From positions 1 to 15,002 of the forward strand of contig UPZA01000026.1 in NCBI GenBank assembly GCA_900538575.1: a stretch of DNA of 15,002 nt, read 5' to 3'. This document shows, one piece after another, positions 5,068 through 11,991 of the stretch (positions within the stretch are counted from its first letter, which is position 1; each line of letters opens with the position of its first letter). The notes below the pieces were generated by a model, which was not told where the DNA came from, did not search any database, and saw nothing but the letters and a program-made list of their open reading frames with translations. A program made the translations under genes and the position numbers. The stretch comes from an uncultured Ruminococcus sp. GTDB taxonomy: Bacteria > Bacillota > Clostridia > Oscillospirales > Ruminococcaceae.

Positions 5068-5826
5068 TCAAGCTGTGGTTTTATGAAGAATTTCTTTATA
5101 TTTTTCTTCCAGCTCCGCTATGTATAAATGCTTGTCCGGTATTGTCTGATACCTTTGCATAGCGTTTAACTGCTTATGCTGAACATCTTCCCGGTAAAGA
5201 CGCCTAAGCGATTCCGAACGTCTTAGACATCTAAGCCCTTTATGCAGTATCTGGCTTATGCGCTGACCGCTTACGCCCATATCTGCTCCTATGTCTTTCA
5301 TGCTTTTATCTTCAAAGTAATAAGCTTTTATAACACGATTCATAGGAGCTTTAAGACTGTCAACAGCTTCATGAAGTATTCTGTGTTCGTCCTCCAGCTC
5401 CAATAATTCAACAGCGTTAACTGCGTTATCGTCGGCTATAGTATCGGCGAGAGTTGCCCCGTCCGGCTCCTCGTCTTTTAACGGCATATCAAGGCTTGTA
5501 CAATCGTTAAGCGGCTCGTTCTTTTCCTTTGCGGTACGATAACATAAAAGCACGTTGACCGTAGTTTTAAACGGGTAGGACAGATAAGAAGTGAACTTGT
5601 TCCCAGTATCAGGCTTGAAACCCTCTACAGCTTTAAGAAATGCCGTATAACAGGCCTGCTTTAAGTCCCATACTTCAACCCCGCATTGCTGAAATCGTCC
5701 TTGTAATGCATTGTAAACCTTATCGGATTTCATGTACATAAGCTTTCTAATGCGTTCCCAAAGTATAGGGATAAGCTCGTCATTGCCGCCGCTTTGAATA
5801 AATCCGGCAAGCTGTTCGTTTGTCAT
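5068..5826 (-). CDS. Sigma-70-family RNA polymerase sigma factor-like protein
   Basis: A 252-residue protein with the two-domain plan of small sigma factors. Region 2 spans about residues 52-100 (VWDLKQACYTAFLKAVEGF, then FTSYLSYPFKTTVNVLL). Region 4 spans about 150-205 (LHEAVDSLKAPMNRVIKAYY, then the helix-turn-helix MKDIGADMGVSGQRISQILH). An acidic linker joins them, and about 45 residues of charged helix follow. GGAAG before the ATG supports the start. In phages and conjugative elements such genes switch on late or transfer genes; here the target is unknown. Its leader holds two mutually exclusive stems. An inactive paralogue serving as a DNA-binding activator is an alternative. Confidence 0.85.
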   Translation of the reverse strand: MTNEQLAGFIQSGGNDELIPILWERIRKLMYMKSDKVYNALQGRFQQCGVEVWDLKQACYTAFLKAVEGFKPDTGNKFTSYLSYPFKTTVNVLLCYRTAKEKNEPLNDCTSLDMPLKDEEPDGATLADTIADDNAVNAVELLELEDEHRILHEAVDSLKAPMNRVIKAYYFEDKSMKDIGADMGVSGQRISQILHKGLRCLRRSESLRRLYREDVQHKQLNAMQRYQTIPDKHLYIAELEEKYKEILHKTTA

Positions 5827-5848
5827 CGCTTCACTTCCTTTTCAATAA

Positions 5849-5910
5849 TGCGGAGCTGGACGTTAAGATGAGATTTTAGAGAGGTTTTTCGGCTCCGCAA
5901 AATTGCGGAG
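5849..5910 (-). promoter_or_regulatory. Leader with two alternative stems before the sigma gene
   Basis: Read leftward, CTCCGCAA (5910-5903) pairs with TTGCGGAG (5900-5893). The second arm, extended as TGCGGAGC (5899-5892), can instead pair with GCTCCGCA (5856-5849), which lies just before the ribosome binding site. The two 8-bp stems exclude each other, as in attenuators. No T-run is seen. Confidence 0.4.
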
Positions 5911-5988
5911 TCGGCTTGATACTCTTACGATAGTTTCTAAACGTCTGACCTTAACATTTAATTTACCTTACCAGAATCTTATCAATTC

Positions 5989-6094
5989 CTCTTGCTTTGT
6001 TCGCTCTTCGGTTATTTTTCTTTGTTCGCTCTTTGTTCGTTGATAATTTCTAAATTTTAAGGAGCAGGATTTCTCTTGCTTCGTTCGGGCTTCG
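5989..6094. repeat. Imperfect 22-bp direct repeats
   Basis: CTCTTGCTTTGTTCGCTCTTCG (5989-6010, given here as 22 bases in the + strand with the third position T-run) recurs at 6073-6094 with three changes, and a partial third copy lies near 6020-6039. On the minus strand both full copies encode RTKQE in the same open frame. Confidence 0.55.
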
Positions 6095-6194
6095 TTAGCT
6101 TTTATGAGCTGTTAAACATTAATCATTTACAACATATATTATTGCATGACATGCTAACGTTTATTACGTTTCTCGGTGTTCGTTCGAAGTTAAA

Positions 6195-6410
6195 TCATAG
6201 TCTTGAGTCAAGACTTTCAAGACTTGATGCAATTATACCTAACTCTTTTTTTATTCCTAATAAAATCGCCAGCTTCAATACTTCTGTTGCTTTTACATCC
6301 CCTACATCGTATCCGTGGTTATATACAAATGCTTTTGAAGCTTCGCATACTTCTTCCATAAGGACTTGTAATTCTATATTTTCCATATCAGTCATAATTT
6401 TATCTTCCAT
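6195..6410 (-). CDS. Hypothetical small helical protein
   Basis: A 71-residue protein (MEDKIMTDMENIELQVLMEE) that appears wholly helical, with an EASKAFVYNHGYDVGD turn. No family recognised. GGAGG lies seven bases before the ATG. It has its own promoter, which carries a copy of the operator used by the XRE regulator at 3519, so it is probably part of that regulon. The last codons contain a 17-bp palindrome (AGTCTTGAGTCAAGACT, 6199-6215) that may act at the mRNA end. Confidence 0.65.
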   Translation of the reverse strand: MEDKIMTDMENIELQVLMEEVCEASKAFVYNHGYDVGDVKATEVLKLAILLGIKKELGIIASSLESLDSRL

Positions 6411-6430
6411 AATAAACCTCCGTTTTAATA

Positions 6431-6480
6431 GGTGTAAGTTTTTTTTACACCGATGTAATGTTATATTTTTAAATCAATAA
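6431..6480 (-). promoter_or_regulatory. Promoter with XRE-type operator for the 6195-6410 gene
   Basis: Leftward, TATAAC (6465-6460) is preceded by TTTACC 16 bp upstream. Just downstream lies the inverted repeat GGTGTAA (6431-6437) and TTACACC (6445-6451). Its right side, TTTACACCGA, matches 10 of 12 bases of the operator at 3856-3867. A looser copy, GGTGTA/TACACC, lies at 6541-6561. Confidence 0.6.
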
Positions 6481-6554
6481 AGGTAAAGCCCGTAAATACG
6501 GCGGTTAACAGCTATAAAGATCGTGACTTTTTATACATCCGGTGTATATTTTTT

Positions 6555-6695
6555 TTACACCACACTGTCAAAACCATAAATTTGTACATAATCTTGTTTT
6601 GTGTGCGATGTTAAAGTAAAAGTATAAAAAGTATTAGTTTTTGTACGTTTCACTAAATCTTTACAGTCAATATTTAATAATTCAGATATTTCTTT
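6555..6695 (-). pseudogene. Detached C-terminal 46 codons of the primase/helicase
   Basis: Directly after the TAA at 6698-6696 the same reading frame continues for 46 codons (starting KEISELLNIDCKDLVKRT, ending GFDSVV) to a second TAA at 6557-6555. The sequence is protein-like and continues the C-terminal domain naturally. A single change, for example AAA to TAA, would explain the split. Read-through is possible but no supporting signal is seen. Confidence 0.7.
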
Positions 6696-8963
6696 TTAAA
6701 AATCTTGATTACTTGGCGCATAGCTCCTATTATTATCAACGCACCATGCTTTAAATACTTCATACATTTTCTTTGTAGTACAGTTATCGGTTATTTTTTC
6801 TGACTTCCTCATTTCACAGCATTCCTCAAAGAACATTGCAACAGGGCTGTTATTCTTTTTATACTGCTCACGTTCAAGCAGACAGTCCTCCGGAATATCA
6901 AAGTTATATCCGTTATCAATCACCTGTTTTGCGCCTAATGCCACCAGATAAGCAATTGCTTCGCGTTCTGCATACATTTTATCAAGGAGCAGCTTATCCT
7001 GTCTTTCAGGTGGGATAACGTTGTCGCATCGGAATGTTATAATACGGTCATACACCCAGTCACCGCGATCACCGCCGAACTTAGGGAGCTGGTTTGTACA
7101 GAACCACATCAAGCCTTTATAAACAAATTCAAAGGACGGTTTTCCTTTAAATTCCGCAAAGATAGCGTCCCCTCCTGTGACCTGCTTGAATACTTTCAGC
7201 TCGTTTACTGTAACATAGCTCATATCGGAAGATCCTGAAAGCCTTTTACCGTAAATTTTAGAAGTGCCGAAACGTTCTTCCAGCTCCGACAAGTCAATTG
7301 CTGCACTGTTTCCGAAGCCTAAGAGTTTTTCGGTCAATGCTTTAAGCTGGGATTTGCCCGTGTTTCCTGCTCCGACCATAAAAAGACTTTTTTTCATGCG
7401 GTGACCGCTTATATTTGAAATACACACGCCTATGTACTGTAATAGTAGTTTTTTCTTGTCCGGATTATTTTCCGTAAACGTATTAAGGAAACTTTCAAAT
7501 ATGGGCGCGCCGTTTACTACTGATTTTTTCGGATTCCAGTCGCAAGGTATCTGAATGGTGCTGTAAATCTCCGGCGTATGCTCTTTAAGTTCAAGCGTAT
7601 CAAGATAAAGCAGACCGTTTTGAAAATTTATAATATTTTCATCAGCATTTAATTGATCCTCTTTTATAAAACGCCTGTCACTCATCAGGTCATTAAATAC
7701 CTCGGTTACATCTCGCATTTTTAAAAGCGTCAGATCAAAATCGGTAATATATTTTTTGATAATACCTTTTAATTCCTGCTCGTTTATAAAATTATAACGG
7801 CCGTTTTCATACCAATAGCACCTCGCATAGTCGGTCGCTCTGTCACGAACAAACATATAATCGCTGTTATGCCTGATAAAATCGGCAAGCAGGGGACATG
7901 AAATCAAATATCTGATATTTCCGTCCTTGTCGGCTTTTTCTATTATATAAGGCGGAAGCTCTCCGCCGGTAACAACTCCGTTATTTTCGGCTTTTTTAAT
8001 CATGCAGTCCTTACGGTACTTTGCTTTTTCCTCATTTCTTGATAGTCCGCAGAGCTGATATTTAAAAATGTCAACAGCGGATTTTTTATCAATATTCTGC
8101 GTATGCATTATAAAATCTATAACGGTACCGCCCACGTTTCCGCTTGCTCCGAAGCATTTAAAACTGTTAGTATCAGGATAATAATAAAAATCGTCATTAT
8201 GCCCACATATAGGACAGGGGTTGAATCTTATAAGTTGTCCGGCTTTGGTTTCACGGCCTCCGAAGCCTCTAATATATCCTAAAAAATCAAATTCACGCTT
8301 CAATGTTTCAAGCTCGCCTGAATTACTATTGTGAACAAACCTTTCAAAAGTCCGCCTGTCGTTCCGAGCCTTTCCAAGCCGCGCTATACTGTCCAAAAAA
8401 TATACCGCCTTGTCGTTTTTATAAAGCGTTCTTTTGCCGCCGAAAAATAGCCTGTCCCTGTTTTTGCATGAGCTGTCGCATTCCGGAAAAATCTCCTGCA
8501 AACCTAATTGAATCAAATCTCGCTTTGAACCGTCTGTTATAACCTCGGAGGATATAAAGACAATACGGAATTTCAACCACTGGGGAGTACTGGAAAACGT
8601 TTCATATATGAGAGCCGGAGCAATATTCCAACTCTCACAACGTTTGATTACTTCGGATACGCCGAGCGGCGTTTCGCTTTGTCTTTTTACGGCTTTATCA
8701 CCTTTTTTAGGTTTAGGAGTATTCTTGTCCTCGTTGTCAATGTCAATACAGAAAACCTGCTGACATTGCCAATTTTCAGCCTTTGAGCCGCCCGTTAGTA
8801 TCGCCGGGGTATAAGTAACACCGCCTAATATACATTGTTCCAGCTCGTCAAGAGTAGTATTAATCGGTTTAGATTCGCATAATTGGCGTTTTATGCCTTT
8901 AATGTCTTTCGGTTCCGGCTTACGCTTGAATGAAACGCTGTCAGTCTGTAACGTTATTGTCAA
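6696..8963 (-). CDS. Primase/helicase, PrimPol plus D5-type SF3 ATPase
   Basis: A 755-residue replication protein that primes and unwinds DNA. In order: an archaeo-eukaryotic-type primase domain (about 60-190) with the catalytic acidic motif FCIDIDNED (Asp74, Asp76); a CHC2-like zinc finger (about 250-275, CPICGH...FKCFG); a D5 N-terminal region; and a superfamily 3 helicase core with Walker A GAGNTGKS at 531-538 and later LMWFCTNQLPKFGGDRG. The start is TTG at 8963, nine bases after AGGCGG. It lies 38 bases downstream of the excisionase-like gene. The C-terminal wing is cut by an in-frame TAA. Catalytic motifs are intact, so a shortened protein may still work. Confidence 0.88.
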   Translation of the reverse strand: MTITLQTDSVSFKRKPEPKDIKGIKRQLCESKPINTTLDELEQCILGGVTYTPAILTGGSKAENWQCQQVFCIDIDNEDKNTPKPKKGDKAVKRQSETPLGVSEVIKRCESWNIAPALIYETFSSTPQWLKFRIVFISSEVITDGSKRDLIQLGLQEIFPECDSSCKNRDRLFFGGKRTLYKNDKAVYFLDSIARLGKARNDRRTFERFVHNSNSGELETLKREFDFLGYIRGFGGRETKAGQLIRFNPCPICGHNDDFYYYPDTNSFKCFGASGNVGGTVIDFIMHTQNIDKKSAVDIFKYQLCGLSRNEEKAKYRKDCMIKKAENNGVVTGGELPPYIIEKADKDGNIRYLISCPLLADFIRHNSDYMFVRDRATDYARCYWYENGRYNFINEQELKGIIKKYITDFDLTLLKMRDVTEVFNDLMSDRRFIKEDQLNADENIINFQNGLLYLDTLELKEHTPEIYSTIQIPCDWNPKKSVVNGAPIFESFLNTFTENNPDKKKLLLQYIGVCISNISGHRMKKSLFMVGAGNTGKSQLKALTEKLLGFGNSAAIDLSELEERFGTSKIYGKRLSGSSDMSYVTVNELKVFKQVTGGDAIFAEFKGKPSFEFVYKGLMWFCTNQLPKFGGDRGDWVYDRIITFRCDNVIPPERQDKLLLDKMYAEREAIAYLVALGAKQVIDNGYNFDIPEDCLLEREQYKKNNSPVAMFFEECCEMRKSEKITDNCTTKKMYEVFKAWCVDNNRSYAPSNQDF

Positions 8964-9001
8964 TATGTATCACCGCCTTTTTTTGTGACTGTAATTATGT
9001 A

Positions 9002-9289
9002 TCATTTAACCGGAATAGGCTGAATGCCGCCGGAATTGCAGTCCCGCTCCTCTGTACTGATAACAGAAGTATTGAAGTAATCGTTCAGGCTCTGAATATT
9101 TATAAGTATTTTAGCGTTTTTGCCGTTACCAACACGAACGGCTTTAACCTTGCCCGTAAGCGCAAGCGTTCTTACAAGATGTTTAGGTAATCCGAAAAGC
9201 TCGGCGGCTCCCTTTACTCCCTCCATGCGGACTATGGGAGAATCGTTTATATTATTTAAATCTTTCCGGCTAATATTTATTTCTGACAT
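9002..9289 (-). CDS. Excisionase-like HTH DNA-binding protein
   Basis: A 95-residue protein with a winged helix-turn-helix of the excisionase/MerR-like type (about residues 23-72: GVKGAAELFGLPKHLVRTLA followed by a wing with VRVGNGKNAKILINIQSLNDYF). Such proteins bend DNA at att sites and steer a tyrosine integrase toward excision. GAGG eight bases before the ATG fixes the start. It is read away from the integrase, in the same direction as the primase/helicase, so excision and replication would be switched on together. Control of replication rather than excision is an alternative role. Confidence 0.78.
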   Translation of the reverse strand: MSEINISRKDLNNINDSPIVRMEGVKGAAELFGLPKHLVRTLALTGKVKAVRVGNGKNAKILINIQSLNDYFNTSVISTEERDCNSGGIQPIPVK

Positions 9290-9306
9290 TTTTTATCCTC
9301 GCTTTC

Positions 9307-9335
9307 TTGCTCCGGCTCCAAAAATGTGTTATAAT
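9307..9335 (+). promoter_or_regulatory. Promoter of a candidate small RNA
   Basis: TTGCTC (9307-9312) and a perfect TATAAT (9330-9335) with 17-bp spacing. It points away from the excisionase gene, toward a strong terminator 40 bp farther on, with no reading frame between. Confidence 0.55.
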
Positions 9336-9341
9336 GGAGCT

Positions 9342-9416
9342 GGAGAAATTTATTTTGCTTTGTTACAATTCTCTCAACGTCTTTACTATTGCAGTAGTAA
9401 GGGCGTTATTTTTATG
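9342..9416 (+). ncRNA. Candidate small RNA of about 75 nt
   Basis: Bounded by the promoter at 9307-9335 and a 13-bp terminator with T-run. It contains no convincing coding frame. It is antisense to the stretch between the small HTH gene (9452-9637) and the excisionase-like gene, which the leftward early transcript must cross. Begins with GGAGCTGGAG, which can pair with the CTCCGGCTCC just upstream only at DNA level. Confidence 0.45.
9376..9413 (+). terminator. Rho-independent terminator of the candidate small RNA
   Basis: AACGTCTTTACTA (9376-9388) pairs with TAGTAAGGGCGTT (9395-9407) over 13 bp including two G-T pairs, loop TTGCAG, followed by ATTTTT. The T-run is on the + strand side only. 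Confidence 0.75.
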
Positions 9417-9451
9417 TATTGATTGCACATTACACCTCACGCTGTTGCAGA

Positions 9452-9637
9452 TTATGTCTTTTCTGCTGAAAGCTTGTCTATAATAGACAAATACTTCTGC
9501 TTCTCCTGCTCCGATAACTCAAAGCGCAAGCGGCGCAATACTGTATTTTCATGTACACCAATCTCAGCACCTATTGCCCATGCTGGTATTTTATTGTTTT
9601 GCATGGCTGTCCTGATTTCTGAATTTGCTTTTGTCAT
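9452..9637 (-). CDS. Small HTH protein, early-gene regulator
   Basis: A 61-residue protein (MTKANSEIRTAMQNNKIPAW) with a helix-turn-helix at about 20-42 (AIGAEIGVHENTVLRRLR), of a type widespread in Firmicute phages and conjugative elements. AAGGAGG eight bases before the ATG at 9637 decides the start; a frame running further upstream has no such site. It is the first gene of the leftward transcript that leads to the excisionase and primase genes, the position of a Cro-like or early regulator. Target sites are not identified. Confidence 0.75.
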   Translation of the reverse strand: MTKANSEIRTAMQNNKIPAWAIGAEIGVHENTVLRRLRFELSEQEKQKYLSIIDKLSAEKT

Positions 9638-9671
9638 GTAAGAATCCTCCTTAATTTTTTTGTTGTGGTGG

Positions 9672-9700
9672 TTGACATCACTTGAATGTTGCGGTATAAT
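9672..9700 (+). promoter_or_regulatory. Perfect consensus promoter toward the repressor
   Basis: TTGACA (9672-9677), 17 bp, TATAAT (9695-9700): an exact consensus. It would drive the repressor and integrase with a leader of about 125 nt. TGTTGC and GCAACA flank the -10 hexamer. Confidence 0.85.
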
Positions 9701-9789
9701 AAAGTGAAGCAACAACTGCCACTACTACAGTGTACCATATAAAAATCTAAATGTCAACTATCTGTTGCTAATATTTTAATGTTGCAACA
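9687..9789. promoter_or_regulatory. TGTTGC/GCAACA operators of the XRE repressor
   Basis: Two inverted repeats of the same form: TGTTGC (9687-9692) with GCAACA (9709-9714), 16 bp apart, and TGTTGC (9763-9768) with GCAACA (9784-9789), 15 bp apart. The latter overlaps a 10-bp palindrome TGTTGCAACA (9780-9789). They bracket both promoters. Confidence 0.7.
9729..9757 (-). promoter_or_regulatory. Leftward early promoter facing the repressor promoter
   Basis: On the minus strand TTGACA (9757-9752), 17 bp, TACACT (9734-9729). Its start, near 9722, is about 15 bp from that of the opposing promoter, so the two transcripts overlap and polymerases would collide. Confidence 0.75.
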
Positions 9790-9830
9790 ACCCAAAACAT
9801 ATATCTATGTTTTATAACGGAGGAAATACA

Positions 9831-10496
9831 ATGGATTATAGAATAGAGTTTTCAAAACGTCTAATTCAACTTAGAGAACAAAGAGGAATTACTCAACAAG
9901 AATTAGCTGATAAACTTAAAATAACACGACAAAGTTTAAGCCTATACGAAAAAGCGGAGCGCACCATTAATATAGAACTACTTGCAAGAATAGCCGATTT
10001 TTTCAATGTTTCTACAGATTATTTAATGGGTAGAACTGATACTGCAACTATGAATGAGGATATACAGACAGCTTGCAAGATTACTGGATTGAGTGAAGAA
10101 GCAATTAATAAATTTGCTAAAATATTAAACGATAATGAAAAATATGAATATACTATTACAATTGATGACATAATCGGTGATTATCATTTTCCAGAATTAC
10201 TTTATTATATAAATAAATATTCAAAGTGCTTAATAACAGATTCTCCCGACGCCTTATCATTAGATGCGGATCCAAAAGATGCGGAACGAGCTAAACCACT
10301 TTTTCAAAACGAAACAACAATGTTGCTAGATAAACTTGATTATATTATATGCTCTTACGGTTCTTACTCTATAATAACTTTTAATAGAGTAGAAAATATA
10401 ATAAAAGATATAATTAAAAGAAAAAATGAAAAAATAATTAAAAATAATCCAAATTATAGAGAGCGTATGATTGAAATAGATTACTACCCAGGGTAA
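9831..10496 (+). CDS. XRE-family repressor, probable immunity repressor
   Basis: A 221-residue regulator. Residues 1-70 form a clear helix-turn-helix (RLIQLREQRGITQQELADKL, then ITRQSLSLYEKAERTINIEL) ending in the usual FFNVSTDYLMGRTD. The C-terminal 150 residues are helical and charged with no peptidase signature, so induction probably does not go through RecA-driven self-cleavage. GGAGG nine bases before the ATG at 9831 sets the start; an upstream ATG at 9807 has none. It is followed 30 bp later by the integrase and lies beside the two-promoter switch, as a prophage repressor would. By eye it is more AT-rich than the integrase. Confidence 0.85.
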   Translation: MDYRIEFSKRLIQLREQRGITQQELADKLKITRQSLSLYEKAERTINIELLARIADFFNVSTDYLMGRTDTATMNEDIQTACKITGLSEEAINKFAKILNDNEKYEYTITIDDIIGDYHFPELLYYINKYSKCLITDSPDALSLDADPKDAERAKPLFQNETTMLLDKLDYIICSYGSYSIITFNRVENIIKDIIKRKNEKIIKNNPNYRERMIEIDYYPG

Positions 10497-10526
10497 TTCA
10501 TTTTATATAAAAGGAGCGTGATTCAA

Positions 10527-11753
10527 ATGCCAACGATAACTCCCAGAAAGAATAAAGACGGTGACATCATATCCTATACTATAAGGGTATACCATGGCTA
10601 TGACGGTCAGGGGAAACGCCTAAAGCCTTATACCATGACTTACAAGCCAGCTCCCAATATGACAGCTAAGCAGATTGAAAAAGAATTACAGAAAATTTCT
10701 ATTGAATTTGAGGAACGATGTAAAAACGGTATGACCGGAAATGCCGATAGAATAACCCTTGAAGAATATTCAAAGATATATCTTGAAGCTAAAATTAAAA
10801 CGTTATCCCCAAGTACCTTTGAATTTTACGAAAGAGCCATTAAAAATAAAATACTTCCGGCTCTAGGTTTCCATAAGGTTAATCAGATTAAGCCGCCGCA
10901 TATTCAAGCATTCATCAATCAATTAAGTGGAATTACAAAGCAAAAAAGAGACGGAACAAATAGTATAGAGCCGCTTAAACCTGCAAGCATTCGCAGGTAT
11001 TTAACCGTTGTTCAGTCGATATTCAAGTTGGCAGTAAAACAGAATATAATACAAAGCAGTCCGGCAAAAGCTGAATTGCTGGAGATTCCCAGAGTAGTAG
11101 CCCCCAAAATAGAAATCTTTACCAAGCAGGAAGCGGCGGAAATGCTTTCATATTTGGAGCTGGAAGACCTGCAATTTCAAGTGTTTATACAATTAGCTAT
11201 AATGACCGGAGCGCGCCGAGGAGAGCTAACGGCCCTTAAATTCAGCGATTTTGACTATGTTAATAATAAAGTAACCATTGAACGTGCGGCGGTAAAGCTT
11301 AAAGGCCAGCCAACACAGATAAAACCGCCAAAAGACTACGAAGTCAGGACGCTTGCAGTTAATCCGTACTGCATTGACCTTGTTAAGCTATTAAGAGTTC
11401 AAAAGGATAAGCAGGCCGAAGCGTTAGGAAATCAGTGGAACGAGCACGATTGGTTATTTACTCAGGATAACGGTGAAATTATGAATCCCCAAACGCCAAC
11501 TAAACAATTTTCAAAATTCCTTGCGAGGAATCATTTAAAGCACAGAAAGCTGCACAGCCTGCGCCACACCTCGGCAACGCTGCTTTTATATGGCGGCGTT
11601 AATATAAAGCAGGTACAAGAACGTTTAGGTCATGGCGATATAACAACCACAAATAAATATCTGCATTATATTTCCGAAGCTGACGAACAGGCGGCAAATG
11701 TTTTACAAGATATGCTGATAACGCATAAGACAAAAGAACAAAAAACAGGATAA
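10527..11753 (+). CDS. int: Tyrosine recombinase (integrase)
   Basis: A 408-residue site-specific recombinase of the phage/Tn916 class that inserts and excises the element at tRNA-Pro. An N-terminal arm-binding domain (1-60) is followed by a SAM-like core-binding domain (about 75-185, with SPSTFEFYERAIKNKILPAL) and the catalytic domain. Catalytic residues are in place: Arg230 (GARRGEL), His343 and Arg346 (HSLRHT), His369 (LGHGD) and Tyr378 (NKYLHY). The ATG at 10527 follows AGGAG by ten bases; a GTG three codons earlier is possible. It is co-transcribed with the repressor and faces the attachment site 190 bp downstream. Appears functional. Confidence 0.95.
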   Translation: MPTITPRKNKDGDIISYTIRVYHGYDGQGKRLKPYTMTYKPAPNMTAKQIEKELQKISIEFEERCKNGMTGNADRITLEEYSKIYLEAKIKTLSPSTFEFYERAIKNKILPALGFHKVNQIKPPHIQAFINQLSGITKQKRDGTNSIEPLKPASIRRYLTVVQSIFKLAVKQNIIQSSPAKAELLEIPRVVAPKIEIFTKQEAAEMLSYLELEDLQFQVFIQLAIMTGARRGELTALKFSDFDYVNNKVTIERAAVKLKGQPTQIKPPKDYEVRTLAVNPYCIDLVKLLRVQKDKQAEALGNQWNEHDWLFTQDNGEIMNPQTPTKQFSKFLARNHLKHRKLHSLRHTSATLLLYGGVNIKQVQERLGHGDITTTNKYLHYISEADEQAANVLQDMLITHKTKEQKTG

Positions 11754-11761
11754 AAAAATAA

Positions 11762-11806
11762 GGAGCAGGATTGCTAAATTAATGGCTTTCCTGCTCCGAT
11801 TTTTTT
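11762..11806 (+). terminator. Rho-independent terminator of the integrase
   Basis: GGAGCAGGA (11762-11770) and TCCTGCTCC (11789-11797) form a perfect 9-bp stem followed by GA and seven T. The arms recur at 4182-4212. Confidence 0.88.
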
Positions 11807-11855
11807 AATATAGGCTGTAACTTTCAGCCGTTTTCAATAGCTTTTTATAAAAATA

Positions 11856-11875
11856 GCGCACTAATGGCGCACTAA
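11856..11875. repeat. Arm-type integrase sites (tandem GCGCACTAA)
   Basis: GCGCACTAA occurs at 11856-11864 and 11867-11875, exactly 11 bp apart, about 75 bp from the tRNA fragment. Close tandem repeats at this place are the usual binding sites of the integrase N-terminal domain. Confidence 0.7.
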
Positions 11876-11889
11876 AACCTATTTAGGCA

Positions 11890-11925
11890 TAAAAATACAC
11901 CGCCTGCAATCGCTTGCAAACGGCG
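11890..11925 (-). terminator. Hairpin downstream of the tRNA fragment, terminator-like
   Basis: Leftward, CGCC (11925-11922) and TTGCA-type arms (TGCAA at 11918-11914 with TTGCA at 11909-11905) fold with GGCG (11904-11901), a 9-bp stem with a three-base bulge, followed by GTGTATTTTT. It sits 20 bp after the tRNA end and was probably acquired with it. Confidence 0.55.
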
Positions 11926-11944
11926 TAAAATTGGGGTTTTAAGC

Positions 11945-11991
11945 TGGTCTGAGTGACGGGACTTGAACCCACGGCCTCTACCACCCCAAGG
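11945..11991 (-). other. 3' fragment of tRNA-Pro, attachment site (att core)
   Basis: Read leftward from 11991 the sequence is CC-TTGGGGT-GGTAG, the right half of an anticodon arm with anticodon most likely GGG, then a 5-base variable loop, a T-arm with TTCAAGT, acceptor strand CACTCAG, discriminator A and an encoded CCA. A G72 partner with A73 fits proline tRNA. Everything 5' of the anticodon loop is missing: the expected GGTAG complement and D-arm are replaced by the ArdC-like coding sequence. So it cannot make a tRNA; it is the copy carried in an integrating element's attP, with crossover in the anticodon arm. Confidence 0.85.

Larger units (their letters stand above)
5827..6194. other. 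368-bp gap with hairpins, repeats and a possible gene remnant
   Basis: No gene with a start codon is supported. Read leftward, the frame from about 6111 to 5968 is open for 47 codons and protein-like (it repeats RTKQE) but has no ATG, GTG or TTG start, so it may be a remnant. The part next to the sigma gene is its leader. Confidence 0.45.
1..11991. mobile_element. Prophage-like or integrative element, integrase end
   Basis: Integrase, excisionase-like protein, two XRE regulators, primase/helicase, DnaD-like initiator, RusA resolvase and a tRNA fragment used as attachment site together mark an integrating element. One end is at about 11991, where the tRNA-Pro fragment stops. The other end lies left of the window. 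No capsid, terminase or tail genes are visible, so a prophage early region and a mobilizable element cannot be told apart. Confidence 0.8.

Noticed and set aside
6076..6480. 134-codon plus-strand frame
   Set aside because: Antisense to the 6195-6410 gene and its promoter; no ribosome binding site and no protein-like pattern.
11945..11991. Intact tRNA gene
   Set aside because: The 5' acceptor strand, D-arm and left half of the anticodon arm are absent; only a 3' fragment remains.
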